Made by a program: the position numbers and the translations under genes. Under the pieces are notes generated by a model that searched no databases, was not told where the DNA came from, and saw only the letters and a program-made list of their open reading frames with translations. Of a stretch of 64,000 bases of DNA, positions 10,646-22,119 are shown piece by piece (the stretch's first letter is position 1; each line of letters begins with the position of its first letter). Origin of the DNA: Phytophthora sp. 'mugwort' (Eukaryota; Oomycota; Peronosporomycetes; Peronosporales; Peronosporaceae); the NCBI GenBank assembly GCA_033558025.1, contig JAUCEF010000016.1, positions 2,914,001-2,978,000 of the forward strand, read 5' to 3'.

Positions 10646-11908
10646 TCAATGCGAACACGCGTGAACGCCGAGCGCCGCCGTCAAGTCCTTGTGGCGTGGT
10701 CCGGCGAGTCCCTTGGTCAAGATGTCGGCCAGCATGGTCGTAGTCTCGCAGTATTCGACGATCACTTCTCCGCGCTTGACTTCATCACGGATGTGATGGT
10801 ACTTGATGTCGATATGCTTGGCGCGGCCATGGTTCACTGGGTTCTTGGTCATCTTGATGCACGACTGGTTGTCTTCGAAAATCTTCAACTCCGGCGTGGC
10901 TCCGCCTGCAGCAGCTAGGATCTCGCACAGCAACTTGTGCACCCACTTGCCTTCTTGGATGGCCAAGCTCAGTGCAATGTACTCGGCCTCACTTGTCGAG
11001 AGCGATACGCTTGACTGCTTCTTAGAACCCCACGACACTGGTCCGCCGACAACTTGGAACAGATAGCCTGACGTTGACTTGCGATTGCTTAAATCACCTG
11101 CCCAGTCGGCGTCCGAAAAGCCTTGAAAGTCGACGTCCTTGCCTGGCAAAAAGCGAATTCCGTGCCACTTGGTACCTTGTAGGTAGCGAAAAATGCGCTT
11201 GACTGCAATCCAATGTTCCACTTGCGGGTTCTCCATAAAGCGCGATACATAGCCAACAGCGAACGCAATGTCCGGGCGAGTCGATGTCATCAAGTGCATA
11301 AGTGCACCGACAGCCTCGCGAAATGGCGCGTCCAACCTGGTTGTGGAGTCGCTTGAGACCAGCTTCATGCTGATGTCGACCGGACTTGCAGCAGGTTTGC
11401 AGTCTTGCATGCCAAAGCGCTCCAGGATGTCGTTGATGTACCGAGCTTGACTTAAGGTGACACTGCCATCCGCCTTGTCGACCACTTCGATCCCCAGGAT
11501 GAAGGAACACTTGCCACTGTCGGTCATCTCAAACCGCGACTTGAGTTGGCGCTTGACTTCTTCAATCAATGTTGCCGAGCTCCCGGTCACCAACACGTCG
11601 TCCACGTAGACCAACAGCAGAACGCATTCACCGCCGATGACCTTGATGTAGAGGCAGGGGTCGTAGCTTGATACACGAAAACCGATGGAGCGCACATGCT
11701 CGTCGAAGGTCTCGTTCCAAACTCGTGAAGCTTGTTTCAGCCCGAAGATCGCCTTGAGCAACTCCACGCAGTCGAAACCATCGTCCAGTTCCACGCCTTC
11801 AGGCACACTGCAAAACACCTTTTCCTTCATCAAACCGTACAGGAACGCGGTGACCACGTCGAGTTGGTCGATCGGCCATCCGTAGTACTTGGCGATCGCG
11901 ATGATCAT
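10646..11908 (-). CDS. B copy 1 ORF2: RT catalytic core and RNase H
   Basis: This 420-codon frame starts ATG at 11908 ([12 protein letters not shown]) and ends with a stop overlapping the polypurine tract. It holds RT motif [11 protein letters not shown] (Asp about residue 17), YVDD (101-104), and RNase H motifs SDADWAGD (about 265), STSEAEY (about 306), EDNQSC and LADILTK. In the A family this is the C-terminal part of one continuous Gag-Pol. Here a one-base deletion in CTGCGC-ATG sets it in another frame. The ATG overlaps the ORF1 stop as ATGA. It is either a broken pol or, less likely, translated by reinitiation. Confidence 0.8.
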   Translation of the reverse strand: MIIAIAKYYGWPIDQLDVVTAFLYGLMKEKVFCSVPEGVELDDGFDCVELLKAIFGLKQASRVWNETFDEHVRSIGFRVSSYDPCLYIKVIGGECVLLLVYVDDVLVTGSSATLIEEVKRQLKSRFEMTDSGKCSFILGIEVVDKADGSVTLSQARYINDILERFGMQDCKPAASPVDISMKLVSSDSTTRLDAPFREAVGALMHLMTSTRPDIAFAVGYVSRFMENPQVEHWIAVKRIFRYLQGTKWHGIRFLPGKDVDFQGFSDADWAGDLSNRKSTSGYLFQVVGGPVSWGSKKQSSVSLSTSEAEYIALSLAIQEGKWVHKLLCEILAAAGGATPELKIFEDNQSCIKMTKNPVNHGRAKHIDIKYHHIRDEVKRGEVIVEYCETTTMLADILTKGLAGPRHKDLTAALGVHACSH

Positions 11909-14667
11909 CGCAGCATCCCGTATTTGATCACGGGCGAAAACGTCTCGGTGTAGTCGATCCCATACTTCTGCACGAAGCCTTTCGCGACGAGTCGAGCCTT
12001 GAATTTTTCGATGGATCCGTCAGCATTGCGCTTGATCTTGAAGACCCACTTGGTACCGACTGCGCGTTGATTGTTAGGCAGTTTCGCCGCACGGAAAACA
12101 CCTCGAAGCCGCATTGACTTGAGTTCAGCGCGAATTGCCTTGCGCCAATGAGCTTCGTCTGGACCGTTCACAGCTTCTTGAAATGTCTTGGGTTCCGCGC
12201 TGTCACTTGCTTCCACCGCATTCGCACTTGCACGCCAGAACATTGGCGAAGTCGAGCTGTCTTCATCGTTGTCTTCCGATTCTTCTTGCGGCGTAGACGA
12301 TTCACGTTGGTTTTCTTCTTCCAAGTGGTCGGGAGCACTAGCTTCTTCGAGCCCAACAGTGCGACGTGGGCGCCGAACATTGGCGCGATCTTCGTTTTCC
12401 GGACGCGATTTCCGCTTCCCCGCCTGCTTGAACACCCTTGTGCCAATGTTGTCGGAGACTTGCATTTCGTCAAAATAGTCGGCAACTTCGTTGACTCCTT
12501 CATCACCAATAGCTTCAGCCCCATCAAAGCTTGACTCATCGAATGTGACATCGCGAGAGATCAGCACCTGCCCCGCCTCGATGTCATAAACTCGATACGC
12601 CTTGGAACGCTCCTCGTAACCCATGAAAATACCTTCACGAGCTTTGGGATCCCACTTGAGTCGCTTCTCCTTCGGCGTCAAGATATAGGCCTTGCACCCG
12701 AAGATCCGCATGTGCTTGACGTTGGGCTTGGACTTGTAGATGATTTCGAACGGAGTTTTGTCGGGCGACTTCGGAGACGGCAGACGATTCTTGATGTAAA
12801 TTGCCGTCATTGCCGCTTCCGCCCAGAACGTCTTGTCCAAGCCAGCGTAGTGAAGCATACTGCGGCCGATAGTCACGATGGTTCGGTTGGCGCGCTCAGC
12901 AGTTGCGTTGGTTTGGTGCGCATACCGAACCGTGGGCTGGACTTCGATGCCGTGGTCTTCGTAGAAAGTCTTGAGCGAGTTGGTCGCGAACTCTTTGGCT
13001 CCATCATGCCGCACAAACTTCACCTTGGCATCGAATTGCTTCTCCACCTTGGTAATGAAGCGACGCAAGCAGCCTTCGCTTTCCGACTTGGCTTGCAAGC
13101 AGAATCCCGTCATGCAGCTGCTGGCTTCGTCCGTGAGAAGCAGCAAGTAGCGACTGCCACCCAGCGACTCTTCCTCCATGGGTCCACAAATATCAAAGTG
13201 AAGGAACTCGAACGGCTTGTACTTGGGCTTGTTCGGGTTGCTTGGGAAGGGCTTTTGCACCATTTTTCCTTGTTGGCACCCGCGACACTGGCTTGAGTTC
13301 TTTGACGATGTCGGCATCTTGGCACCCGTGACCATGCCACTTGAGACCATCTTCCGAAGAACGTCGCTGGGTGCGTGACCCATACGTGCATGAAGATCGA
13401 CCGCGTTGATCGATACATCGGTCACCGAATTCGCAGCGAAACTTGGCACCCGGAGCCAGTAGAGACCGTCGATCAGGTCCGCGGAAGCCACGATCTTTTT
13501 CGACGTCTTGTGTGCGATGTGCATTTCTGCTCCATCAAACACCACCTTGAACTGTCCGCTTCGGTTGATCTGGGGTACCGAAAGCAGATTCTTGTTCATA
13601 CTTGGTACGTAGAGCGCGTCTTGAACGTGGATGTCGCGTTCGCCACCATTAGGCAAGGTGACGCGCTGCATGACCGTTCCAACTCCCTTGATCTTGGCAG
13701 TATTGCCGTTTGCGACAGTGAGTTCACCTTCGTCGCATGCCTTGATGTTGACAAACTTATTCTTGTCATTGCAGATGTGGTGCGTGGCACCACTGTCGAT
13801 GGCCCATGAGCCTTGAAACTTGTTGGTCTTGGAGATACCACACTCCATAGAGACCGCAAACGCGATGAAGTCATCATCGCTGTCGTCGCGCCATTGGACA
13901 TTGGTCGCACCGCGACCAGACCGGCCACGTCGTGCACCTCGATTGTCATCCTTTTGCTTGGTCCAGCACTTGTCCACGACGTGTCCCGATTTCCCGCAGT
14001 AAGTGCAGTGGCGGCTTTCACGCTCGGCATTAAAGGCCCTTGCAGTGTCTTCAATCTTCACCTGAGCAGTCTTCTCGCCCTGCCGCTTGATGTGCTCGTT
14101 CGTGAGCACCTTGATCACGTCTTGAGTGCGCAGCTCTGCGTTGCTCATCTCCAAGTTGAGAACCACGTTCTCGAAACTCTTGGGCAGACTCCGTAACAGG
14201 CAGATTGCCACGTCTTCATCCTCCATCTTGGCGCCGATGCTGCTGAGCTTGGCGCTGATGTTGAGGACTTCGTTGCAATGATGAAGTACATTGCCGCCTT
14301 CTGCCATCTCAATGCTGAAGAGCTGGCGCTTCAGGTAGATACGACCAGCCTTCTGTGACCCCCCGTAGAGTGAACGCAGACGCGTCCAGGCCACCCAGGC
14401 TTCTTCGCAGTCGTCGACCACATGGTGGTAGTCCGCATCCATGTGGAGCAACATCAGACCGAACGCGATGTTGCTGGACTTGACGTAGTCGTCCATGGCC
14501 CTCGGGTCCGCGAAGCTTGGCGTCGTCTCCCGGTTCACGACGTTCCATACCGACTTGGTCAGGAACACGCCACGCATGTAGCGGTTCCAGGTGGCGAAGT
14601 TGTCGCCGTTGAACTTGTCAATGGAGATCTTGGTATCTTGCACAGACGACATGGTACTTGGGCTCAT
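11905..14667 (-). CDS. gag-pol: B copy 1 ORF1: Gag-protease-integrase-RT N-terminus
   Basis: The 920-codon frame starts at the ATG inside the primer-binding site (14667). Upstream in-frame codons lie in the LTR and begin with a non-ATG codon. It contains copia Gag, zinc knuckle [14 protein letters not shown] (about 221-234), protease [10 protein letters not shown] (Asp about 291), integrase zinc motif HARMGH...CRGC, catalytic [15 protein letters not shown] and NATAERA, an acidic spacer, then RT up to KYGMLR. It stops at TGA 11905-11907 before the RT catalytic boxes. It has the Gln-rich NVQW stretch but no RT activity of its own. Confidence 0.85.
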   Translation of the reverse strand: MSPSTMSSVQDTKISIDKFNGDNFATWNRYMRGVFLTKSVWNVVNRETTPSFADPRAMDDYVKSSNIAFGLMLLHMDADYHHVVDDCEEAWVAWTRLRSLYGGSQKAGRIYLKRQLFSIEMAEGGNVLHHCNEVLNISAKLSSIGAKMEDEDVAICLLRSLPKSFENVVLNLEMSNAELRTQDVIKVLTNEHIKRQGEKTAQVKIEDTARAFNAERESRHCTYCGKSGHVVDKCWTKQKDDNRGARRGRSGRGATNVQWRDDSDDDFIAFAVSMECGISKTNKFQGSWAIDSGATHHICNDKNKFVNIKACDEGELTVANGNTAKIKGVGTVMQRVTLPNGGERDIHVQDALYVPSMNKNLLSVPQINRSGQFKVVFDGAEMHIAHKTSKKIVASADLIDGLYWLRVPSFAANSVTDVSINAVDLHARMGHAPSDVLRKMVSSGMVTGAKMPTSSKNSSQCRGCQQGKMVQKPFPSNPNKPKYKPFEFLHFDICGPMEEESLGGSRYLLLLTDEASSCMTGFCLQAKSESEGCLRRFITKVEKQFDAKVKFVRHDGAKEFATNSLKTFYEDHGIEVQPTVRYAHQTNATAERANRTIVTIGRSMLHYAGLDKTFWAEAAMTAIYIKNRLPSPKSPDKTPFEIIYKSKPNVKHMRIFGCKAYILTPKEKRLKWDPKAREGIFMGYEERSKAYRVYDIEAGQVLISRDVTFDESSFDGAEAIGDEGVNEVADYFDEMQVSDNIGTRVFKQAGKRKSRPENEDRANVRRPRRTVGLEEASAPDHLEEENQRESSTPQEESEDNDEDSSTSPMFWRASANAVEASDSAEPKTFQEAVNGPDEAHWRKAIRAELKSMRLRGVFRAAKLPNNQRAVGTKWVFKIKRNADGSIEKFKARLVAKGFVQKYGIDYTETFSPVIKYGMLR

Positions 14668-14671
14668 AACC

Positions 14672-15028
14672 TGAAGAAAGGTTACGTTGGGTCTTGAACT
14701 TGACGTAGGGGTCTTGGACACCGCCGAGGCTTGAGGCGAGGCGAGGAAGGAGGCTTGAGAGGTTGAATGGAAATTCAGAAGTGATTGATTTATCGGAGCT
14801 TACTTTGCCTGCCTACCTGGTATACTACATAGACATGCAACTATGCATCCAATCAATTGGTGCATCCAATCACCATCATTCCGTACTCGTCCAATCATCC
14901 TACTCGTCCAATCATGAGTGGCGTAATCACCGTGGCGTAATCATGGCGAGGGAGCATTGGACCGGTCCGGTTAACCGGTTCGGGTAACTTGGACTGGTAC
15001 ACTGTACCAAGGAAGTTACCCTGCAACA
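14672..15028 (-). repeat. B-family 5' LTR, copy 1
   Basis: This 357-bp LTR sits next to the primer-binding site (complement of GGTTATGAGCCCAAG at 14657-14671). It includes the palindromic TGGTACAGTGTACCA near 14995 and TCACTTCTG near 14780. The right flank is TTCTG (15029-15033), the same as for copy 2. Confidence 0.9.
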
Positions 15029-15744
15029 TTCTGCTTGGTCCAGCACTTGTCAATCGTGTGCCCCACTTTTCCGCAGTACGTACACTGGCGAGACTCTCGG
15101 TCGGTGTTGAACGCCTTGGCCGCGTTCTCCGTCTTCACCGTCGCCGTCTTCTCGCCTTGTCTCTTGATGTGCTCGTTCGTGAGCACCTTCACGACGTCTT
15201 GCGACCGCAGTTCAGCGCTGCTCATCTCCAGTTTCAGCACGACGTTCTCGTAGCTCTTGGGGAGGCTGCGCAACAAGCAGATCGCCACGTCCTCGTCCTC
15301 CATCTTGGCACCGATGCTGCTGAGCTTGGCGCTGATGTTGAGGACTTCGTTGCAATGATGAAGCACATTGCCGCCTTCTGCCATCTCCATGCTGAAGAGC
15401 TGGCGCTTCAGGTAGATACGACCAGCCTTCTGTGACCCCCCGTAGAGTGAACGCAGACGCGTCCAGGCCACCCAGGCTTCTTCGCAGTCGTCGACCACAT
15501 GGTGGTAGTCCGCATTCATGTGGAGCAACATCAGACCGAACGCGATGTTGCTGGACTTGACGTAGTCGTCCATGGCCCTCGGGTCCGCGAAGCTTGGCGT
15601 CGTCTCCCGGTTCACGACGTTCCATACCGACTTGGTCAGGAACACGCCACGCATGTAGCGGTTCCAGGTGGCGAAGTTGTCGCCGTTGAACTTGTCAATG
15701 GAGATCTTGGTATCTTGCACAGACGACATGGTACTTGGGCTCAT
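15029..15744 (-). pseudogene. Chimeric gag fragment (B-type 5' part, A-type 3' part)
   Basis: Read from ATG 15744, the first two thirds match B Gag ([34 protein letters not shown]). The remainder matches A Gag ([25 protein letters not shown]). The switch lies between about 15311 and 15345: GGCACCG is A type and GAGGACTTCG is B type. The frame runs into the B LTR at 15028 and ends as KQNVAG followed by a stop. It is the product of homologous recombination between an A gag and a B gag. Confidence 0.85.
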
Positions 15745-15748
15745 AACC

Positions 15749-16105
15749 TGAAGAAAGGTTACGTTGGGTCTTGAACTTGACGTAGGGGTCTTGGACACCG
15801 CCGAGGCTTGAGGCGAGGCGAGGAAGGAGGCTTGAGAGGTTGAATGGAAATTCAGAAGTGATTGATTTATCGGAGCTTACTTTGCCTGCCTACCTGGTAT
15901 ACTACATAGACATGCAACTATGCATCCAATCAATTGGTGCATCCAATCACCATCATTCCGTACTCGTCCAATCATCCTACTCGTCCAATCATGAGTGGCG
16001 TAATCACCGTGGCGTAATCATGGCGAGGAAGCATTGGACCGGTCCGGTTAACCGGTTCGGGTAACTTGGACTGGTACACTGTACCAAGGAAGTTACCCTG
16101 CAACA
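15749..16105 (-). repeat. Extra B-family 5' LTR
   Basis: This 357-bp B LTR lies 1077 bp right of the copy 1 5' LTR and is nearly identical to it. To its left is chimeric gag with primer-binding site, to its right TTCTG and A-type gag. It has no body of its own and arose with the chimeric gag by unequal exchange. Confidence 0.88.
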
Positions 16106-16831
16106 TTCTGCTTGGTCCAGCACTTGTCAATCGTGTGCCCCACTTTTCCGCAGTACGTACACTGGCGAGACTCTCGGTCGGTGTTGAACGCCTTGGCCGC
16201 GTTCTCCGTCTTCACCGTCGCCGTCTTCTCGCCTTGTCTCTTGATGTGCTCGTTCGTGAGCACCTTCACGACGTCTTGCGACCGCAGTTCAGCGCTGCTC
16301 ATCTCCAGTTTCAGCACGACGTTCTCGTAGCTCTTGGGGAGGCTGCGCAACAAGCAGATCGCCACGTCCTCGTCCTCCATCTTGGCACCGATGCTGCTGA
16401 GCTTGGCGCTGATGTTGAGGACCTCGTTGCAATGATGCAACACATTGCCGCCTTCCGACATCTCCATGCTGAAGAGTTGGCGCTTCAGGTAGATGCGTCC
16501 AGCCTTCTGCGAACCACCGTACAGCGTCTTCAGGCGCGACCAGGCAACCCACGCTTCCTCGCAGTCGTCGACCACATGGTGGTAGTCCGCGTCCATGTGG
16601 AGCAGCATCAGTCCGAAAGCGATGTTGCTCAACTTGACGTAGTCGTCCTTGGCCCGCGAGTCCGTGTAGCTTGGCGTCGTCTCACGGTTCACGACATGCC
16701 ACGTCGACTTGGTCAGGAACACGCCACGCATGTAGCGGTTCCACGTCGCGTAGTTGTCCCCGTTGAACTTGTCAATGGAGACCTTGGTCGAGGCGTCTTG
16801 GGCAGAGGACATGGTGCTTGGGCTTATAACC
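16106..16831 (-). pseudogene. A-family gag 5' fragment
   Basis: The minus strand encodes A Gag from [14 protein letters not shown] through the zinc knuckle to KCWTKQN and then enters the B LTR. The primer-binding site reads GGTTATAAGCCC, so the first ATG is ATA and the site mispairs with the tRNA anticodon. The next ATG is at 16812. The same mutation occurs at 25960, linking this piece to A1 as a duplicate of the part right of B copy 2. Confidence 0.88.
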
Positions 16832-17181
16832 TGATGAAAGGTATGGATCTTGGACACGAAGCTTGTACGAAGCGGAGGGAGGGACGTCGCAGACGGCGGG
16901 ACCGGAGCGAAGGCACTTGAGGGGTAGAATGAAGATTCGAAAGTGATTGAATTGTTGGAGCTTACACCCTACTGTTATAGACACGCGACCCTGCGTCCTA
17001 TCACCTAGTGCATTTAATCAACCATCACTCACCGGTGTTCGTCCAATCATCCTACTCGTCTAATCATCGGTGGCGTAAACAACTTACCGTAATCACCATA
17101 ATCAACGTGGGTTCGGATTGGACCGGTTCGGGTTAACCGGTTCACGGCTAATAACTGATACCAAACCGGTAACCGTCAATA
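16832..17181 (-). repeat. A-family 3' LTR of A1
   Basis: This 350-bp LTR runs from TGATGAAAGG to CCGTCAATA and is followed by the complement of the polypurine tract (17182-17190). It carries the CATTTAATC variant. To its left is a gag fragment with a primer-binding site, so it is in 5' LTR position for that fragment at the same time. Confidence 0.9.
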
Positions 17182-17188
17182 CGCCCCC

Positions 17189-20100
17189 TCAATGCGAAGT
17201 CCCACGAATGCCGAGAGCCGCCGTCAGATCCGTATGGCGTGGTCCCGCGAGAGCCTTCGTCATGATGTCCGCTAGCATCACAGAAGTCTCGCAGTACTCG
17301 AGCTTGACTTCACCGCGCTTCACTTCATCGCGGATGTGGTGGTACTTGATGTCGATGTGCTTGGCGCGACCGTGGTTTACTGGGTTCTTCGTCATCTTGA
17401 TGCACGACTGGTTGTCTTCGCGGATCATGAGCTCGGGTCCAGTCTCATTAGCGGCCGCCAGAATCTCGCGCAGCAGGCGATGAATCCACTTGCCCTCTTG
17501 GATCGCCAGACTGAGTGCGATGTACTCCGCCTCACTCGTAGACAGCGAAACACTTGACTGCTTCTTGCTTCCCCAGCTCACTGGTGCACCCATTAGCATG
17601 AACGTGTAGCCGGAAGTCGACTTGCGGTCCGCGAGGTCGCCAGCCCAGTCCGCGTCCGAGTACCCGCGAAAGTCGATGTTGTCACCCGGCTTGAAGCAGA
17701 TCCCATGCGTCTTGGTGCCTTGCAGGTAGCGAAAGATACGCTTGACCGCAACCCAGTGTTCTTCTTGAGGGTTCTCCATGAAGCGCGACGCATAGCCAAC
17801 GGCGTACGCGATGTCCGGGCGCGTGGCAGTCATCAAGTGCATCAGAGCACCAACAGCTTCGCGAAACGGAGCGTTCACCTTGGTCGCTGCGTCACTTGAA
17901 ATCAGTCGAGTGCTTATGTCGACGGGACTCACCACGGCCTTGCACTCGTCCATACCAAAACGCTTGAGAATGTCATCCACATAGCGGCGCTGACACATCG
18001 TCACGCTGCCGTCCGGGCCGTCCACCAATTCGATCCCAAGAACGAACGCGCACTTGCCGCTGTCGGTCATCTCGAAGCGTGTCTTGAGGTCGGTCTTCGT
18101 GCGTGAGATCAGTTCGGGTGAACTTCCGGTAATCAGCACGTCATCCACGTAGACCAGCACTAGCACGCAGTGACCGTCAACGATCTTGATGTAGAGGCAC
18201 GGGTCGAACGCCGATACTTGAAAGCCGATGGAGCACACGAACTCGTCGAAGGTCTCGTTCCACACGCGCGAAGCTTGCTTGAGACCGTAGATCGCCTTGA
18301 CCAGTTCCAGGCAGTCGAAGTCATCGTCCAGCTCGACCCCTTCTGGCACCACGCAGTACACGACTTCCTTCATGATGCCGTACAGAAATGCCGTTACCAC
18401 GTCGAGTTGGTCGAGGGGCCAGCCAAAATACTTGGCAATCGCGATGATCATGCGCAGCGTCACGTACTTGACCACGGGCGAGAACGTCTCGGTGTAGTCG
18501 ATGCCGTACTTCTGCTTGAACCCCTTGGCCACGAGGCGCGCCTTGTACTTCTCGATCGATCCGTCCGCTTTGCGCTTGATCTTGAACACCCACTTGGTGC
18601 CGATGGCGCGTTGTCCGTTAGGCAACTTGGCAGCACGAAACACACCACGAAGTCGCATCGATTCGAGCTCAGCACGAATCGCCTTGCGCCAGTGCACTTG
18701 GTCGGGGCCGTTCACCGCTTCTTGGAATGTCGTCGGCTCCGATAGATCGCCTGTTTCGACGGCATTGGCACTTGCACGCCAAAAAACTGGTGGAGTCGAT
18801 TCTTCATCTTGGTCTCCAGACTTTTCTTCTTCGTCTGCGTCTGCTCGGTGCGGAGGGGAGTAGTTCGGCGCACTTGCTTCTTCCAGTCCAGGTCGATGAC
18901 GCACAGCTCGCGGTTTTCTGGCAGCTTCATCTTCGTCACTCGGGCGGCTCTTGCGCTTCCCTGCCTGCGTGTACTCCGTCTGGCGGAAACCATCATTGTC
19001 GATGTCGAGCGAGTCGAAGTCCAGGTCGTCGACATCTTCATCGGAAATCGTCGGTGAAAATCCAAAGGTCGACTCATCGAAGTTGACATCGCGACTGATA
19101 ACCACCTGCCCCGCCTCGATGTCATAAAGTCGATACGCCTTGGACACTTCTTCGTAACCCAGGAACAGTCCAGCGCGAGCCTTGGGATCCCACTTGAGCC
19201 GCTTCTCCTTCGGAGTCAGAATGTACGTCCGACAGCCGAACACACGCATGTGCTTCACACTCGGCTTGGAGTTGTAAACGATCTCGAACGGAGTCTTGTG
19301 CTCGATCTTGGGTGACGGCAGACGATTCTTCACGTAGATGGCAGTCATGGCCGCCTCAGCCCAGAAACACTTGTCCAGCTTAGCGTGGTGCAGCATGCTG
19401 CGGCCGATCGTGACGATAGTTCGGATAGCTCGCTCTGCCGTGCCGTTCGTCTGGTGCGCGTACGGAACCGTGGTTTGCTGCTCGATGCCTTCGTCTTCGT
19501 AGAAGTCGTTGAGCGAGTTGGTCGTAAACTCACGAGCTCCGTCGTGCCGCACAAACTTGACCTTCTTGCCGAACTGCTTCTGCACCTTCATGATGTACGT
19601 CTTGATGCAGTCTTCGCTCTCCGACTTGGCACGCAGGCAGAAACCCTTCATGCATCCACTGGCTTCGTCCACGATCAGTAGCAGGTACTTGCTGCCGCCA
19701 AGCGAGTTTTCCTCCATGGGTCCGCAGATGTCGAAGTGGAGCAGCTCAAATGTGTCGTAGCGACGCTTGTCACGGTTGCTTAGGAATGGTTTTTGGACCA
19801 TTTTACCTTGCTGGCAACCACGACACAGACTTGGTCCGCTCGACTTGAAAGGTGCCTTCGCGTCCTTGATCATGTGGTTGTCGACCATCTTGCGAAGCAC
19901 CTCGACTGGAGCGTGACCCATGCGCGCGTGCAGGTCGACAGTCTTGCCACTCGTCGCCGCATTCGCCGATCGCTGAGGCGTCTGAAGCCAGTAGAGTCCA
20001 TCCATGAGGTTTGCCGTCGCCACCACTTGCTTGGAGCCTTTGTGCGCAATCTGCATCTTGGTGCCGTCGAACACCACTTGAAACTTGTCACTTTTGTTGA

Positions 20101-20509
20101 TCTGCGGTACCGAAAGCAGATTCTTGCTCATATTTGGCACGTAAAGCGCGTTCTTGATCTCGATCTCGCGCTCGTCGCCGTTAGGCAGGACCACTCTTTC
20201 CACGATGGTCCCCACACCCTTGATGGCAGCCTTGTTGCCATCGGCCACCGAAAGTTCGCCTTCACTTCGCTCGATCAAATTGGCGAACTTGGACTTGTCG
20301 TTGCAAATATGGTGCGTGGCACCGCTGTCGACCGCCCACATCCCGGACACATTCTTGTCCGTCGAAACTCCACATTCCAGAGAAACCGCGAACGCCACTC
20401 GATCGTAGTCGTTGTCGTAGCCGTCGCTGTCGTTTCTCCACTGGATGTTGTTGGCCCCGCGTCCACGGCCGTTGCCGCCGCGTCTCGGCCCTCGGTTCTC
20501 GTCCTTCTG
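17189..20509 (-). pseudogene. A1 pol, cut from its gag by B copy 2
   Basis: The frame is open from [10 protein letters not shown] at 20509 to ALGIRGTSH at 17189. It covers the Gag tail, protease ([11 protein letters not shown]), complete integrase, RT with [11 protein letters not shown] and YVDD, and RNase H. It has no start of its own, because the B element sits between the zinc knuckle (now right of 25239) and QKDEN. Oddities include REFTTNSL where other copies have REFATNSL, near the second integrase Asp, and FLSNRDK where others have FPSNRDK. No stop was seen within this half. Confidence 0.9.
20505..20509. repeat. Target-site duplication TTCTG, left of B copy 2
   Basis: TTCTG directly precedes the B LTR and is repeated at 25240-25244. 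It sits in the A1 Gag codons for the CWTKQKDE region, so the insertion interrupts gag just after the zinc knuckle. Confidence 0.92.
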
Positions 20510-20849
20510 TGAAGAAAGGTTACGTTGGGTCTTGAACTTGACGTAGGGGTCTTGGACACCGCCGAGGCTTGAGGCGAGGCGAGGAAGGAGGCTTGAGAGG
20601 TTGAATGGAAATTCAGAAGTGATTGATTTATCGGAGCTTACTTTGCCTGCCTACCTGGTATACTACATAGACATGCAACTATGCATCCAATCAATTGGTG
20701 CATCCAATCACCATCATTCCGTACTCGTCCAGTCATGAGTGGCGTAATCAGCGTGGCGTAATCATGGCGAGGGAGCATTGGACCGGTCCGGTTAACCGGT
20801 TCGGGTAACTTGGACTGGTACACTGTACCAAGGAAGTTACCCTGCAACA
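20510..20849 (-). repeat. B-family 3' LTR, copy 2
   Basis: The 340-bp form lacks the same 17 bp as the copy 1 3' LTR. It is followed by the complement of the polypurine tract at 20850. Confidence 0.9.
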
Positions 20850-20856
20850 CGCCCCC

Positions 20857-22119
20857 TCAATGCGAACACGCGTGAACGCCGAGCGCCGCCGTCAAGTCCT
20901 TGTGGCGTGGTCCGGCGAGTCCCTTGGTCAAGATGTCGGCCAGCATGGTCGTAGTCTCGCAGTATTCGACGATCACTTCTCCGCGCTTGACTTCATCACG
21001 GATGTGATGGTACTTGATGTCGATATGCTTGGCGCGGCCATGGTTCACTGGGTTCTTGGTCATCTTGATGCACGACTGGTTGTCTTCGAAAATCTTCAAC
21101 TCCGGCGTGGCTCCGCCTGCAGCAGCTAGGATCTCGCACAGCAACTTGTGCACCCACTTGCCTTCTTGGATGGCCAAGCTCAGTGCAATGTACTCGGCCT
21201 CACTTGTCGAGAGCGATACGCTTGACTGCTTCTTAGAACCCCACGACACTGGTCCGCCGACAACTTGGAACAGATAGCCTGACGTTGACTTGCGATTGCT
21301 TAAATCACCTGCCCAGTCGGCGTCCGAAAAGCCTTGAAAGTCGACGTCCTTGCCTGGCAAAAAGCGAATTCCGTGCCACTTGGTACCTTGTAGGTAGCGA
21401 AAAATGCGCTTGACTGCAATCCAATGTTCCACTTGCGGGTTCTCCATAAAGCGCGATACATAGCCAACAGCGAACGCAATGTCCGGGCGAGTCGATGTCA
21501 TCAAGTGCATAAGTGCACCGACAGCCTCGCGAAATGGCGCGTCCAACCTGGTTGTGGAGTCGCTTGAGACCAGCTTCATGCTGATGTCGACCGGACTTGC
21601 AGCAGGTTTGCAGTCTTGCATGCCAAAGCGCTCCAGGATGTCGTTGATGTACCGAGCTTGACTTAAGGTGACACTGCCATCCGCCTTGTCGACCACTTCG
21701 ATCCCCAGGATGAAGGAACACTTGCCACTGTCGGTCATCTCAAACCGCGACTTGAGTTGGCGCTTGACTTCTTCAATCAATGTTGCCGAGCTCCCGGTCA
21801 CCAACACGTCGTCCACGTAGACCAACAGCAGAACGCATTCACCGCCGATGACCTTGATGTAGAGGCAGGGGTCGTAGCTTGATACACGAAAACCGATGGA
21901 GCGCACATGCTCGTCGAAGGTCTCGTTCCAAACTCGTGAAGCTTGTTTCAGCCCGAAGATCGCCTTGAGCAACTCCACGCAGTCGAAACCATCGTCCAGT
22001 TCCACGCCTTCAGGCACACTGCAAAACACCTTTTCCTTCATCAAACCGTACAGGAACGCGGTGACCACGTCGAGTTGGTCGATCGGCCATCCGTAGTACT
22101 TGGCGATCGCGATGATCAT
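20857..22119 (-). CDS. B copy 2 ORF2: RT catalytic core and RNase H
   Basis: This 420-codon frame starts at ATG 22119 and overlaps the stop of ORF1 by ATGA. The translation appears identical to that of copy 1: YVDD at residues 101-104, RNase H to the C-terminus, ending GVHACSH with the stop in the polypurine tract. Separate translation is unproven, and a simple frameshifted pol is the default reading. Confidence 0.8.
   Translation of the reverse strand: MIIAIAKYYGWPIDQLDVVTAFLYGLMKEKVFCSVPEGVELDDGFDCVELLKAIFGLKQASRVWNETFDEHVRSIGFRVSSYDPCLYIKVIGGECVLLLVYVDDVLVTGSSATLIEEVKRQLKSRFEMTDSGKCSFILGIEVVDKADGSVTLSQARYINDILERFGMQDCKPAASPVDISMKLVSSDSTTRLDAPFREAVGALMHLMTSTRPDIAFAVGYVSRFMENPQVEHWIAVKRIFRYLQGTKWHGIRFLPGKDVDFQGFSDADWAGDLSNRKSTSGYLFQVVGGPVSWGSKKQSSVSLSTSEAEYIALSLAIQEGKWVHKLLCEILAAAGGATPELKIFEDNQSCIKMTKNPVNHGRAKHIDIKYHHIRDEVKRGEVIVEYCETTTMLADILTKGLAGPRHKDLTAALGVHACSH

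Larger units (their letters stand above)
10299..15028 (-). mobile_element. B-family copia element, copy 1
   Basis: This 4730-bp element has a 340-bp 3' LTR, a 357-bp 5' LTR, a primer-binding site, a polypurine tract and two overlapping frames. It has the same length as copy 2 at 20510-25239 and the same LTR length difference, so the two are segmental duplicates. Its flanks do not match (ATCTC on the left, TTCTG on the right), unlike copy 2, so its left junction was made by recombination. Confidence 0.9.
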
